Below are positions 18,301 to 25,549 of a DNA stretch of 64,000 nt, piece by piece. Every line of letters begins with the position of its first letter. The stretch's first letter is position 1. Below the pieces are notes generated by a model that saw nothing but the letters and a program-made list of their open reading frames with translations, ran no database searches and was not told the origin of the DNA. The stretch is from Streptomyces avicenniae. Lineage in GTDB: Bacteria > Actinomycetota > Actinomycetes > Streptomycetales > Streptomycetaceae. Location: assembly GCF_000719135.1 (NCBI RefSeq), contig NZ_JOEK01000012.1, positions 1 through 64,000 of the forward strand, in the 5' to 3' direction. The position numbers and the translations under genes were made by a program.

Positions 18301-19348
18301 GGCCGCGCGGATCGAGGACGGCCGTCTCCCAGCCGTCGAGCGGCAGCCCGATCCTGACCGGCCCGCCGGGCGTGAGGCGGGCGGCGCAGGTGACGACGGT
18401 GGCCTCCGTGGGGCCGTACGTGTTCCACACCTCGCGGCCGTCGCGGGCGAAGCGACGGGCCACCTCGGGCGGGCAGGGCTCGCCGCCGAGGATCAGCAGC
18501 CGCACCCCGGCCAGCGCCTCGGGGGGCCACAGGAGGGCGAGCGTCGGCACGGTGGAGACGACGGTGATCCCCCGCCCGGCGAGCCACGGGCCCAGCTCCG
18601 CGCCGGAGCGCACCAGCGCGCGGGGGGCCGGGACGAGGCAGGCGCCGTGCCGCCAGGCGAGCCACATCTCCTCGCAGGAGGCGTCGAACGCGACGGACAG
18701 CCCGGCCATGACGCGGTCGCCGGGGCCGAGCGGGGCGCCGGGGACGAACAGCCGCGCCTCGGCGTCGGCGAAGGCGGCGGCCGACCGGTGGGTGACCGCG
18801 ACGCCCTTGGGCGTGCCGGTGGAGCCCGAGGTGAAGATGATCCACGCGTCGTCGCCTGGCCCCGGCGCGCCGCCGCGCCCGGTGGCGGGGACGCCGGGGC
18901 GGCGGGTGAGGCGGTGGCCGTCGCCGACGACGGTGTGGACGGCGGCCTCGCGCCATACCAGCGCGGCGCGCTCCGGAGGGTCGTCCGCGTCCACCGGGAC
19001 GTACGCGGCACCGGCGCCGAGGATGCCGAGGACGGCGGTGTAGAGGCCGGAGGTGCCCGAGGCGGCGTGGACGCCGACGCGGTCGCCCGGGCCGATGCCC
19101 GCGGCGCGCAGGCGGGTGGCGAGGCGGTGGGCCTCGTCGGTGAGGCCGCGGTAGGTGAGGGGCGGCGTCGCGCCGTCGTCCAGGGCGAGCGCGTCGGGCC
19201 AGGCCGTGGCGGTGGCGCGCAGGATGTCGAGCAGGGTCCGGGGCGGTGGGGCGGGGGCGGACGGGTGGTGCGGGGCGCTTGGCGGGGCGAGGGACGTTCC
19301 GGCGCCCGGGACGTCGTGGGGGATCGGCTGCGCTGACTCGACTGACAC
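15326..19348 (-). CDS. Pls/PosA-family non-ribosomal peptide synthetase (A-PCP-membrane domains)
   Basis: This 1340-residue protein has an adenylation domain (about 40-515: FTSGSTGTPKG at 172-182, NTYGPTEATVV, YRTGDLV, catalytic Lys511 in VSGK). A carrier domain follows (about 540-607, phosphopantetheine Ser571 in DNFFDLGGTS). The C-terminal half has hydrophobic segments interleaved with three soluble left-handed beta-helix (hexapeptide) domains. There are no condensation or thioesterase domains. This is the layout of epsilon-poly-L-lysine synthetase Pls and relatives, in which the tandem membrane-linked domains condense one amino acid repeatedly. The specificity region FDASCEEMW is Pls-like, but I cannot fix the substrate. 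GTG 19348 follows AAAGG. A 17-bp hairpin lies 26 nt upstream. Confidence 0.88.
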   Translation of the reverse strand: MSVESAQPIPHDVPGAGTSLAPPSAPHHPSAPAPPPRTLLDILRATATAWPDALALDDGATPPLTYRGLTDEAHRLATRLRAAGIGPGDRVGVHAASGTSGLYTAVLGILGAGAAYVPVDADDPPERAALVWREAAVHTVVGDGHRLTRRPGVPATGRGGAPGPGDDAWIIFTSGSTGTPKGVAVTHRSAAAFADAEARLFVPGAPLGPGDRVMAGLSVAFDASCEEMWLAWRHGACLVPAPRALVRSGAELGPWLAGRGITVVSTVPTLALLWPPEALAGVRLLILGGEPCPPEVARRFARDGREVWNTYGPTEATVVTCAARLTPGGPVRIGLPLDGWETAVLDPRGLPVAPGGIGELVIGGVGLARYLDPLKDAERFAELPALGWSRAYRTGDLVRADPEGLTFIGRADDQVKIGGRRVELGEIDAALLDLPGVTTALSAVRRTPGGVDILVGYVVPGAPETPQGTDGADGHGIDLPLARRLLRERLPAPLVPRLVVLPALPTRVSGKADRAALPWPPPGGQPDEDGGDPGPATAGDATTAWLLGLWTDLLGATPAPGDNFFDLGGTSVAAARLVTALRTRHPRLSVADLYRHPTPAGLRALLDGDGDGGGEPDGGDRDTPTPPAAPPAPPRPRHRHSRAERATATVQFAAQPLLHALTGARWLLTLTLAGTALAALGHPGLLPTAPWWFLVLTWPLLGTLPGRAVLAAASARLLCHGLTPGTHPRGGHRHLRLWAAERLADALALTALTGTPLARWYARLLGCRVGPRAALHALPPVTGLAHLGADCAVEPEADLTGWWLDGDTLRVGTVHVGPGARVGARAVLQPGAHLGAHAEALPGACVTGHVPDGARWSGSPAAPHPGGPTPHDAPALVPTPQRAAARAWALIRLLSPAFLALLTWSAVAPAVLLALALPVGGLAALPARAAVLVALGSLGHALLVTLTVRLLARALRPGDHPADSAAGWASWLTHSILTVSRQTLFPLYASLFTPVWFRLLGARVGRDTELSTVVTLPSLLRVGPGAFLADHVLAAPYELRGGRVHLGVTRIGAKAFIGNSGHAAPGRVIGDGALVAVLADAPPEVPAGSSWLGNPPIPLRRTAERTDPARTFSPGPRLRAARAAVELCRVLPVLLDATLRLCVSYTLLLVWDAAGPLYALLLSGPLLCVTGLLAGALTTAAKWLLMGRFVPGRHPLWSPFVWRNELYDTFVEVLAVPWLVRPALGTPLLTWWLRGLGARIGRRVWCETHWLPEPDLVRIGDGAVVGRGCVVQTHLFHDRVMRLDTVDLAPGAVLGPHGIALPGSRVGEDTHVAPLSLVMAAEHLPDGARWQGNPVRPQEG

Positions 19349-19805
19349 GGTCTGCCTTTCGGCCGCCGGGCGGACGCCTGCCCGTACGGCGGGGGTGCCG
19401 TACGGGCAGGCGTGAGCGGCGGTTTTCACGGTGCGGGGATGAGCGGGGACACGATAGGGAGCGATTCTTTGAATTCCCTGAGAATGTGTCGGACCGAAAA
19501 TCCGCTTTCCGTATTCATCCTCTCGGCGGCGGCGCCCGTGGCGGGCACGGGGGCGCCCCGCCGACGGCCCACCGCACCGCCCCGGCCTCGCGTACTTCCC
19601 GCCCCGGCGCCTCAACTGTGCGGCAGGACCGGCGCGTTCACCTCGCCGCACGCCCGCGCGGCCGTAGGGGCGCGGAAGCGCGGGACGCGGCGCCCGGCCG
19701 AAAATCGCATTCTCTTTCGAGTAAATTCACGGGGATTGTCGTGCGGCGAAAGTATTTTCCCACCCTGTCGGGCCGCACCCGTTCCGGTCCACGCCCCCGC
19801 GGCGC
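19349..19805. other. intergenic region upstream of the NRPS
   Basis: I see no convincing gene in these 457 bases. They hold a large hairpin (19374-19413), and further upstream two A/T-richer patches around 19460-19520 and 19695-19765 that each contain CCGAAAATC. These patches are candidate promoter or regulator sites for the NRPS on the minus strand. Confidence 0.5.
19374..19413 (-). terminator. 17-bp hairpin in the NRPS leader (attenuator or upstream terminator)
   Basis: ACGCCTGCCCGTACGGC (19374-19390) pairs perfectly with its complement at 19397-19413 around a 6-nt loop. On the minus strand it lies 393 nt beyond the gntR stop and 25 nt before the NRPS start. It could end gntR transcription or act as a leader structure of the NRPS mRNA. 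Confidence 0.55.
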
Positions 19806-20507
19806 TCAGGGGGCCAGGACGTCCAGTTCCCGCAGCGCGCCCTCGGTGATCTCCCGCATCAGCCGCTCCGCGCCCGCCGCGTCACCGGTCCTCACGGCCT
19901 CGGCCACCCGGACGTGCAGCGTGACGGCCGCCGGGTCGGGGTCGTCGAACATGACGCCGTGCCGCGTCCTGGCGGTCAGCACCTCGGCCACCACGCCGTC
20001 GAGGCGCGCGAACAGCTCGTTGCCCGACGCGCGCAGGACCGCCCGGTGGAACGCGATGTCGTGCGCCAGGTAGGCGTCGAGACGCCCGCCGCGCGAGGTC
20101 GCCACCATGTCCATGGCCCGCTCCGTGACCTCGGCGCACTGCCCGGGGTCCGCCGCCCGCGCGGCGAGCCCGGCGGCCACCGGCTCGACGGCCGAGCGCA
20201 GCGTCGTGAGCGAGCGCAGCTGGTGCGGCCGGTCCGCGCCCGCCATGCGCCAGCGGATGACCTGCGGGGCGAGGACGTCCCACTCCTCCCGGGGCAGCAC
20301 CCGCACCCCGAGCCGCCGCCTGGACTCGACGAGGCGCAGGGACTCCAGCACCCGCACGGCCTCGCGGACCACCGTGCGCGACACGCCGAAGCGTTCCGCC
20401 AGCGCGTCGGTCCGCAGGACGGACCCCGGCGGGTGCTCGCCGCCGGTGAGGGCGGGGCCGAGCGTCGCGAGGAGCCTGGCGTGCAGTCCTGCTCGCTGCT
20501 GGTCCAT
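19806..20507 (-). CDS. gntR: GntR/FadR-family regulator of gluconate genes
   Basis: This 233-residue regulator has a winged HTH (LRTDALAERFGVSRTVVREAVRVLESLRLVE, about residues 30-60) and an all-helical FCD ligand domain with the metal-binding pattern AYLAHDIAFHRAVLRASGN and LHVRVAEAV. AGGAGG precedes the ATG. It is divergent from gluconate kinase and gluconate permease, so it most likely represses them until gluconate or a phosphorylated derivative binds. The gene symbol rests on this context plus the family match. Confidence 0.85.
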   Translation of the reverse strand: MDQQRAGLHARLLATLGPALTGGEHPPGSVLRTDALAERFGVSRTVVREAVRVLESLRLVESRRRLGVRVLPREEWDVLAPQVIRWRMAGADRPHQLRSLTTLRSAVEPVAAGLAARAADPGQCAEVTERAMDMVATSRGGRLDAYLAHDIAFHRAVLRASGNELFARLDGVVAEVLTARTRHGVMFDDPDPAAVTLHVRVAEAVRTGDAAGAERLMREITEGALRELDVLAP

Positions 20508-20543
20508 GACCCTCCTGTCGGGATCGGGCGGTCATGGCCCATT

Positions 20544-20554
20544 ATGTATGACGT
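20544..20554. promoter_or_regulatory. candidate GntR operator
   Basis: ATGT-ATG-ACGT is a near-palindrome matching the GT-N3-AC core of FadR-subfamily sites. It lies in the A/T-rich part of the gntR/gntK divergent region. Confidence 0.4.
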
Positions 20555-20632
20555 ATTCGCCGTGCTGACCGAAGACGTCGTACCCGACGGGGTGGCACGG
20601 ACGGTCCCGCGGACGTGAGAGGAGACAGCGCG

Positions 20633-21157
20633 GTGAACGATGCGCACGGCGTCACGGTCGTCGTCATGGGGGTGTCGGGTTCCGGCAAGTCCACGGTCGG
20701 CGAGCTGCTGGCGCGGCGGCTCGGCGTCCCCTACGCGGACGCGGACGCCTTCCACTCCCCCGCCAACATCGCCAAGATGTCCGCCGGGACACCCCTCACC
20801 GACGACGACCGGTGGCCCTGGCTGGACGCCATCGGCGCCTGGGCCGCGGGGCACGCCGGGCGGGGCGGCGGCGTCGTCACCTGCTCGGCGCTCAAGCGCG
20901 CCTACCGCGACCGGCTGCGCGCCGCCGATCCTGGGCTGTTCTTCGTCCATCTCGACGGGTCACGCGAGCTGATCGGCTCCCGGATGGCCGCGCGCACGGG
21001 CCACTTCATGCCGGGCGCCCTGCTCGACTCGCAGTTCGCCGCGCTCGAACCGCTCCAGGACGACGAGCGGGGCGCGCGCGTGGGCGTCGGCGCGGACGCG
21101 GAGCACCTCGCGGACCTGGCCGCCGCGGCCGTCCGCCGCGGCGGGCCTCCCGCCTGA
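20633..21157 (+). CDS. gntK: gluconokinase
   Basis: This 174-residue P-loop kinase phosphorylates gluconate to 6-phosphogluconate using ATP. The Walker A is VMGVSGSGKSTVGELLA near the N-terminus. Family hallmarks follow: DADAFHSPANIAKMSAGTPLTDDDRWPWL, then VVTCSALKRAYRDRLR and GHFMPGALLDSQFAALEPL. GTG 20633 follows GAGGAG with a 9-nt gap and is preferred over GTG 20615. It is followed by the permease gene, giving uptake and activation in one operon opposite gntR. Confidence 0.93.
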   Translation: MNDAHGVTVVVMGVSGSGKSTVGELLARRLGVPYADADAFHSPANIAKMSAGTPLTDDDRWPWLDAIGAWAAGHAGRGGGVVTCSALKRAYRDRLRAADPGLFFVHLDGSRELIGSRMAARTGHFMPGALLDSQFAALEPLQDDERGARVGVGADAEHLADLAAAAVRRGGPPA

Positions 21158-21305
21158 CCCGGCGGCCGGTCAACTCCTCCTCGCGGCAGCCCCCTTGATC
21201 GACGGGCCGATCGGGCGCACCATCGGCGGGCACCTCCCGATGTCAACGCCAGGCGCCGCGCCGACCCGCGGCCGGCGCGCGCCGTGCCACGCGAGGAGTC
21301 CCCCC

Positions 21306-22703
21306 ATGCCGCATCCCGACGACGCGATGGCGGTCACGACGGCCGCCGAGCCGATCACCTCCGCCGGTCACGGCCAACTGGCCGTCGCCGTCCTGGCGGG
21401 CATAGCCGTGCTCGTCCTGCTGATCACCCGCTGGAAACTGCACGCGTTCCTCTCCCTCACCCTCGGATCCCTGGTGCTCGGCGCCGCGGCGGGCGCGCCG
21501 CTCGACCGGGTCATCGACAGCTTCGGCGCCGGGCTCGGCAGCACGGTGGCGGGCGTCGGCGTCCTCATCGCGCTCGGCGCGATCCTCGGCAAGCTGCTGG
21601 CCGACTCGGGCGGCGCCGACCAGATCGTGGACACGGTCCTGGCGCGCGCGACCCCACGCCGCATGCCCTGGGCGATGCTGCTGATCGCGAGCATCATCGG
21701 CCTGCCGCTCTTCTTCGAGGTCGGGATCGTGCTGCTGATCCCGGTCGTCCTGCTGGTCGCGAAGCGCGGCGGCCACTCCCTCGTCCGCATCGGGCTCCCG
21801 GCGCTGTCGGGCCTGTCGGTGATGCACGGCCTGGTGCCGCCGCACCCGGGGCCGCTCGTCGCGATCGACGCGGTGGACGCGGACCTGGGCCTCACCCTGG
21901 CGCTCGGCGTGCTGGTGGCCGTGCCGACGGCCGTCGTCGCCGGTCCGGTGCTCGGCCGCTACGCGGCGCGCTGGGTGGACGTGACGCCGCCCGAGGGCCT
22001 GGTGCCCGAACGCCCCTCGGACGCGCTGGACCGGCGGCCCGGCTTCGGCGCCACCGTCGCGACCGTGCTGCTGCCCGTCGTCCTGATGCTGGCCAAGGCG
22101 CTGGTGGACATCGTGGTGGACGACCCGGACGACACCGTGCAGCGGGTGGCCGACATCGTCGGCGATCCGATGATCGCCCTGCTGGCGGCCGTGCTGCTCG
22201 GCCTGTTCACGCTCGGCGGCGCGGCCGGGCTGAACCGTGACGGGCTGGCCCGCACGGTGGAGCGCGCGCTGGGGCCGATCGCGGGCATCCTGCTGATCGT
22301 CGGCGCGGGCGGCGGCTTCAAGCAGGTCCTGATCGACGCCGGGGTCGGCGACATGATCCTGGAGATCTCCGAGGACTGGAACGTCTCGGCGCTGCTGCTC
22401 GGCTGGCTGATCGCGGTCGGCATCCGGCTGGCCACCGGGTCGGCGACGGTGGCGACCATCTCGGCCGCCGGACTGGTCGCGCCGCTGGCCGCCGACATGA
22501 GCGGCACGCACGTGGCGCTGCTGGTGCTGGCGATCGGGGCGGGCTCGCTGTTCCTGAGCCATGTGAACGACGCCGGGTTCTGGCTGGTCAAGGAGTACTT
22601 CGGCATGACGGTCGGCCAGACGCTGCGGACGTGGTCGCTGATGGAGACGGTCATCTCCGTGACGGCCCTGCTGTGGGTGCTGTTGCTGTCGTTGATCATC
22701 TGA
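21306..22703 (+). CDS. gntP: GntP-family gluconate:H+ symporter
   Basis: This 465-residue permease has about 12-14 hydrophobic segments. Family-typical stretches include FEVGIVLLIPVVLLVAKR, the proline-rich HGLVPPHPGPLVAIDAV, GGGFKQVLIDAGVGD and the C-terminal SHVNDAGFWLVKEYFGM. GAGGAG lies 7 nt before ATG 21306; longer upstream readings lack a site. It is the second gene of the gluconate operon. Confidence 0.92.
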   Translation: MPHPDDAMAVTTAAEPITSAGHGQLAVAVLAGIAVLVLLITRWKLHAFLSLTLGSLVLGAAAGAPLDRVIDSFGAGLGSTVAGVGVLIALGAILGKLLADSGGADQIVDTVLARATPRRMPWAMLLIASIIGLPLFFEVGIVLLIPVVLLVAKRGGHSLVRIGLPALSGLSVMHGLVPPHPGPLVAIDAVDADLGLTLALGVLVAVPTAVVAGPVLGRYAARWVDVTPPEGLVPERPSDALDRRPGFGATVATVLLPVVLMLAKALVDIVVDDPDDTVQRVADIVGDPMIALLAAVLLGLFTLGGAAGLNRDGLARTVERALGPIAGILLIVGAGGGFKQVLIDAGVGDMILEISEDWNVSALLLGWLIAVGIRLATGSATVATISAAGLVAPLAADMSGTHVALLVLAIGAGSLFLSHVNDAGFWLVKEYFGMTVGQTLRTWSLMETVISVTALLWVLLLSLII

Positions 22704-22712
22704 TCGGCAGCC

Positions 22713-22787
22713 CAACAGTCTTCCGTCATGATTTTGCGCGCTCAACAATGATTCTTGCGCGCACTCCATAGACTTCCCGCGCCAACA
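22713..22787. repeat. helically phased CAACA copies and a 20-bp-spaced direct repeat
   Basis: CAACA occurs at 22713, 22743 and 22783, with spacings of 30 and 40 bp. ATGATT-TTGCGCGC and ATGATTC-TTGCGCGC begin at 22728 and 22748, spaced 20 bp. Spacing in whole helical turns suggests cooperative protein binding on one face of the DNA. Confidence 0.4.
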
Positions 22788-22972
22788 CTTCTAGCCTCTG
22801 AAGCCGGGGCCCACCGGTTCCGGTCGGCGACCTCCCGGGCCGACCGGCCCCGGGGCCGGGCCCCGCCCGCGCCCCTGGCGGGCCGAGGCCACGCCGAGTC
22901 CCAGGCCCGCCAGGTCCGCCCGCGCACGCCGCCCCCGCGCGGCCCGTACGCCGCTCGCGCGCCGTCACGCTG

Positions 22973-23001
22973 TTGCCACCCTGTGTGATCAGTTCTACGG
23001 T
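22973..23001 (+). promoter_or_regulatory. sigma-70-type promoter of the hydantoinase operon
   Basis: TTGCCA (22973-22978), a 17-bp spacer and TACGGT (22996-23001) form a good promoter. The spacer contains the palindrome TGATCA. Transcription would begin about 38 nt before the GTG start. Confidence 0.6.
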
Positions 23002-23045
23002 CGTCTTGTCCGTTGATCGACAGGGCGCACCGGAAGAGGACCGCC

Positions 23046-24449
23046 GTGAGCCGAACCGTCATCCGGGGCGGGCTGGTCGTCACCGCCGCCGACGAACTGG
23101 CCGCCGACGTCCTGATCGAGGACGGACGCGTCGCCGCCCTCGCCGCCCGGGGCGGCGCCGAGGCCGCGAGCTGGACCGCCGGGACGGTCCTGGACGCCAC
23201 CGGGCGCTACGTGCTCCCCGGCGGCGTGGACGTCCACACGCACATGGAGATGCCGTTCGGCGGCACCCGCGCCTCCGACACCTTCGCCTCCGGCACGGCC
23301 GCCGCCGCCTGGGGCGGCACCACGACGATCGTGGACTTCGCCGTCCAGGAGCGCGGCGGCACGCTGCGCGACGGGCTGGACGCCTGGCACGCGAAGGCCG
23401 CCGGGCAGTGCGCCGTGGACTACGGCTTCCACATGATCGTCTCCGACGTCCGCGACGACGTGCTGCGTGAGATGGCCGCGCTCACCGCCGAGGGCGTTCC
23501 CTCGTTCAAGCTATTCATGGCCTACCCCGGCGTGTTCTACAGCGACGACGGGCAGATCCTCCGCGCTATGCAGACTGCGGAGAGGTGCGGCGCGACGGTC
23601 ATGGTGCACGCCGAGAACGGCATCGCCATCGACGTGCTCGCCGCGCAGGCCCTCGCCGCCGGGCGGCGCGACCCACGCCACCACGGCGAGGTGCGCCGGG
23701 CGCTGCTGGAGGCCGAGGCGACGCACCGGGCCGTCCAGCTGGCACGCGTCGCGGGCGGACCGCCGCTGTACGTCGTGCACGTCTCGGCGCGCGAGGCCGT
23801 CGCCGAGATCGCGCGGGCGCGCGACGAGGGCCTGCCGGTCTTCGCCGAGACCTGCCCGCAGTACCTCTTCCTCACCGACGAGCGGATGGCCGCCCCCGGC
23901 TTCGAGGGCGCCAAGTACGTGTGCAGCACGCCGCTGCGCTCCCGCGACCACCAGGACGCCCTGTGGCGCGGCCTGCGCACCGACGACCTCCAGGTCGTCT
24001 CGACCGACCACTGCCCGTTCTGCTTCGCGGGCCAGAAGGAGCTGGGGCGCGGCGACTTCACCCGCATCCCCAACGGCCTCCCCGGCGTCGAGCACCGCAT
24101 GGACCTCCTGCACCAGGCCGTCGTGGAGGGCCGCCTCACCCGCCGTCGCTGGATCGAGCTGGCGTGCGCGGCGCCCGCGCGGATGTTCGGCCTCTACGGG
24201 CGCAAGGGCACGCTCGCCCCGGGCGCCGACGCCGACGTCGTCCTCTACGACCCGGGCGCCACGCAGACGCTGTCCGCCGCGACGCACCACATGGACGTGG
24301 ACTACTCGGCGTACGAGGGGACGCGCGTCACCGGCCGGGTCGTCACCGTCCTGTCGCGCGGGGAGCCCGTCGTCCTCGACCGCCGCTTCGTCGGACGCGC
24401 CGGGCACGGCCGGTTCGTGCCGCGCGGGACCTGCCAGTCCGTGACCTGA
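23046..24449 (+). CDS. dihydropyrimidinase / D-hydantoinase
   Basis: This 467-residue amidohydrolase opens cyclic diamides such as dihydrouracil or 5-substituted hydantoins. Metal site elements are visible: the HTH of GGVDVHTHMEMPFGG, the carboxylated lysine of PSFKLFMAYPGVFYSDD, VMVHAENG, YVVHVSAREA and the catalytic Asp of VSTDHCPFCF. Length is normal for the family. GTG 23046 follows GAGG. It leads an operon with a flavin-dependent oxidoreductase and a GGT-like hydrolase. This suggests breakdown of a pyrimidine, hydantoin or related N-carbamoyl compound as a nitrogen source. Confidence 0.9.
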   Translation: MSRTVIRGGLVVTAADELAADVLIEDGRVAALAARGGAEAASWTAGTVLDATGRYVLPGGVDVHTHMEMPFGGTRASDTFASGTAAAAWGGTTTIVDFAVQERGGTLRDGLDAWHAKAAGQCAVDYGFHMIVSDVRDDVLREMAALTAEGVPSFKLFMAYPGVFYSDDGQILRAMQTAERCGATVMVHAENGIAIDVLAAQALAAGRRDPRHHGEVRRALLEAEATHRAVQLARVAGGPPLYVVHVSAREAVAEIARARDEGLPVFAETCPQYLFLTDERMAAPGFEGAKYVCSTPLRSRDHQDALWRGLRTDDLQVVSTDHCPFCFAGQKELGRGDFTRIPNGLPGVEHRMDLLHQAVVEGRLTRRRWIELACAAPARMFGLYGRKGTLAPGADADVVLYDPGATQTLSAATHHMDVDYSAYEGTRVTGRVVTVLSRGEPVVLDRRFVGRAGHGRFVPRGTCQSVT

Positions 24450-24489
24450 ACCGGGCCCCGCCGGGTCCGTGAACATGAGGGAGAAGCGC

Positions 24490-25530
24490 ATGGAGTTCGG
24501 ACTCGTCCTCCAGACCGACCCACCCGCCGCCGACGTCGTCGCGCTGATGCGGCGCGCCGAGGAGGCGGGCTTCCGACACGGCTGGACCTTCGACTCCGCC
24601 GTCCTGTGGCAGGAGCCGTTCGTCATCCACAGCCAGATCCTCGCCAGGACGGAACGGATGCGCGTCGGCCCGATGGTCACCCACCCCGGCACGCGCGCCC
24701 TGGAGGTGACGGCCTCCACCTTCGCGACGCTCAACGAGATGTTCGGGCCGCGCACGGTCTGCGGCATCGGGCGCGGCGACTCGGCGGTGCGCGTGACGGG
24801 CGGCGCGCCCTGCACGCTGGCCGCGCTCGGCGACGCCATCGACGTCATCCGCGACCTGGCCGAGGGACGCGAGGCGCTGGTGCGCGGCGTGCCGGTGCGG
24901 CTGCCGTGGGTGCGGGACGGCGCGCTGCCGGTGTGGATGGCGGCGTACGGGCCGAAGGCGCTCGCCCTCGCCGGGCAGCGGGCGGACGGCTTCATCCTCC
25001 AGCTCGCCGACCCGTTCCTCACCGAGTGGATGGTGCGGGCGTTCCGCGACGCGGCGCGCGCGGCGGGCCGCGACCCGGACGCGCTGACGATCTGCGTCGC
25101 GGCCCCCGCGTACGTCACGGCCGACGACTCCCCGGCCGCGCTCGCGCACGCGCGGGAGCAGTGCCGGTGGTTCGGCGGCATGGTCGGCAACCACGTCGCC
25201 GACCTGGTGCGCCGCTACGGCCCGGACTCCGGCCTCGTCCCCGGCGAGCTGACCGCCTACGTCGAGCGGCGCGCGGGCTACGACTACGCGCACCACGGGC
25301 GCTCGGGCCACCCCGACGCGGCCTTCGTGCCCGACGGGATCGTGGACCGCTTCTGCGTGCTCGGCCCGCCGGAGGCCCACGTCGCGCGCATGCGGCGGCT
25401 GCGCGACCTGGGCGTGGACCAGTTCGCGGTGTACGCGATGCACGACGCGAAGGAGGCGACGATCGACGCGTACGGCGCGCACGTCATCCCCGCGCTGGAC
25501 GCCGGGCAGCTCTCGTCACGAGTCGTATGA
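24490..25530 (+). CDS. LLM-class flavin (F420)-dependent oxidoreductase
   Basis: This 346-residue luciferase-like TIM-barrel enzyme shows MEFGLVLQTDPPAADVVALM at the N-terminus, LGDAIDVIRDLAEGREAL in the middle, VWMAAYGPKALALAGQRADGFILQ in the binding barrel and GPPEAHVARMRRLRDLGVDQF near the C-terminus. It resembles the F420-dependent CPS_4043-like group, which I recall next to hydantoinases in actinomycetes. I chose ATG 24490, which follows GGGAGAAGCGC; an upstream in-frame start at 24469 is less supported. It may reduce or oxidise the ring substrate ahead of the hydantoinase. Confidence 0.85.
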   Translation: MEFGLVLQTDPPAADVVALMRRAEEAGFRHGWTFDSAVLWQEPFVIHSQILARTERMRVGPMVTHPGTRALEVTASTFATLNEMFGPRTVCGIGRGDSAVRVTGGAPCTLAALGDAIDVIRDLAEGREALVRGVPVRLPWVRDGALPVWMAAYGPKALALAGQRADGFILQLADPFLTEWMVRAFRDAARAAGRDPDALTICVAAPAYVTADDSPAALAHAREQCRWFGGMVGNHVADLVRRYGPDSGLVPGELTAYVERRAGYDYAHHGRSGHPDAAFVPDGIVDRFCVLGPPEAHVARMRRLRDLGVDQFAVYAMHDAKEATIDAYGAHVIPALDAGQLSSRVV

Positions 25531-25549
25531 AAAGCGTATGCTCCCGCGC

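Larger units (their letters stand above)
22704..23045. other. intergenic regulatory region before the hydantoinase operon
   Basis: No gene is seen in these 342 bases. The first 90 bases are A/T-richer and hold phased repeats and a 13-mer shared with the malate synthase promoter. The middle is G/C-rich without recognisable signals. A good promoter lies at 22973-23001. Confidence 0.5.

Noticed and set aside
19412..19849. A 145-residue open frame in the NRPS upstream region
   Set aside because: It has no RBS, runs into the antisense of the GntR gene, and its composition is Pro/Arg-rich without conserved features.
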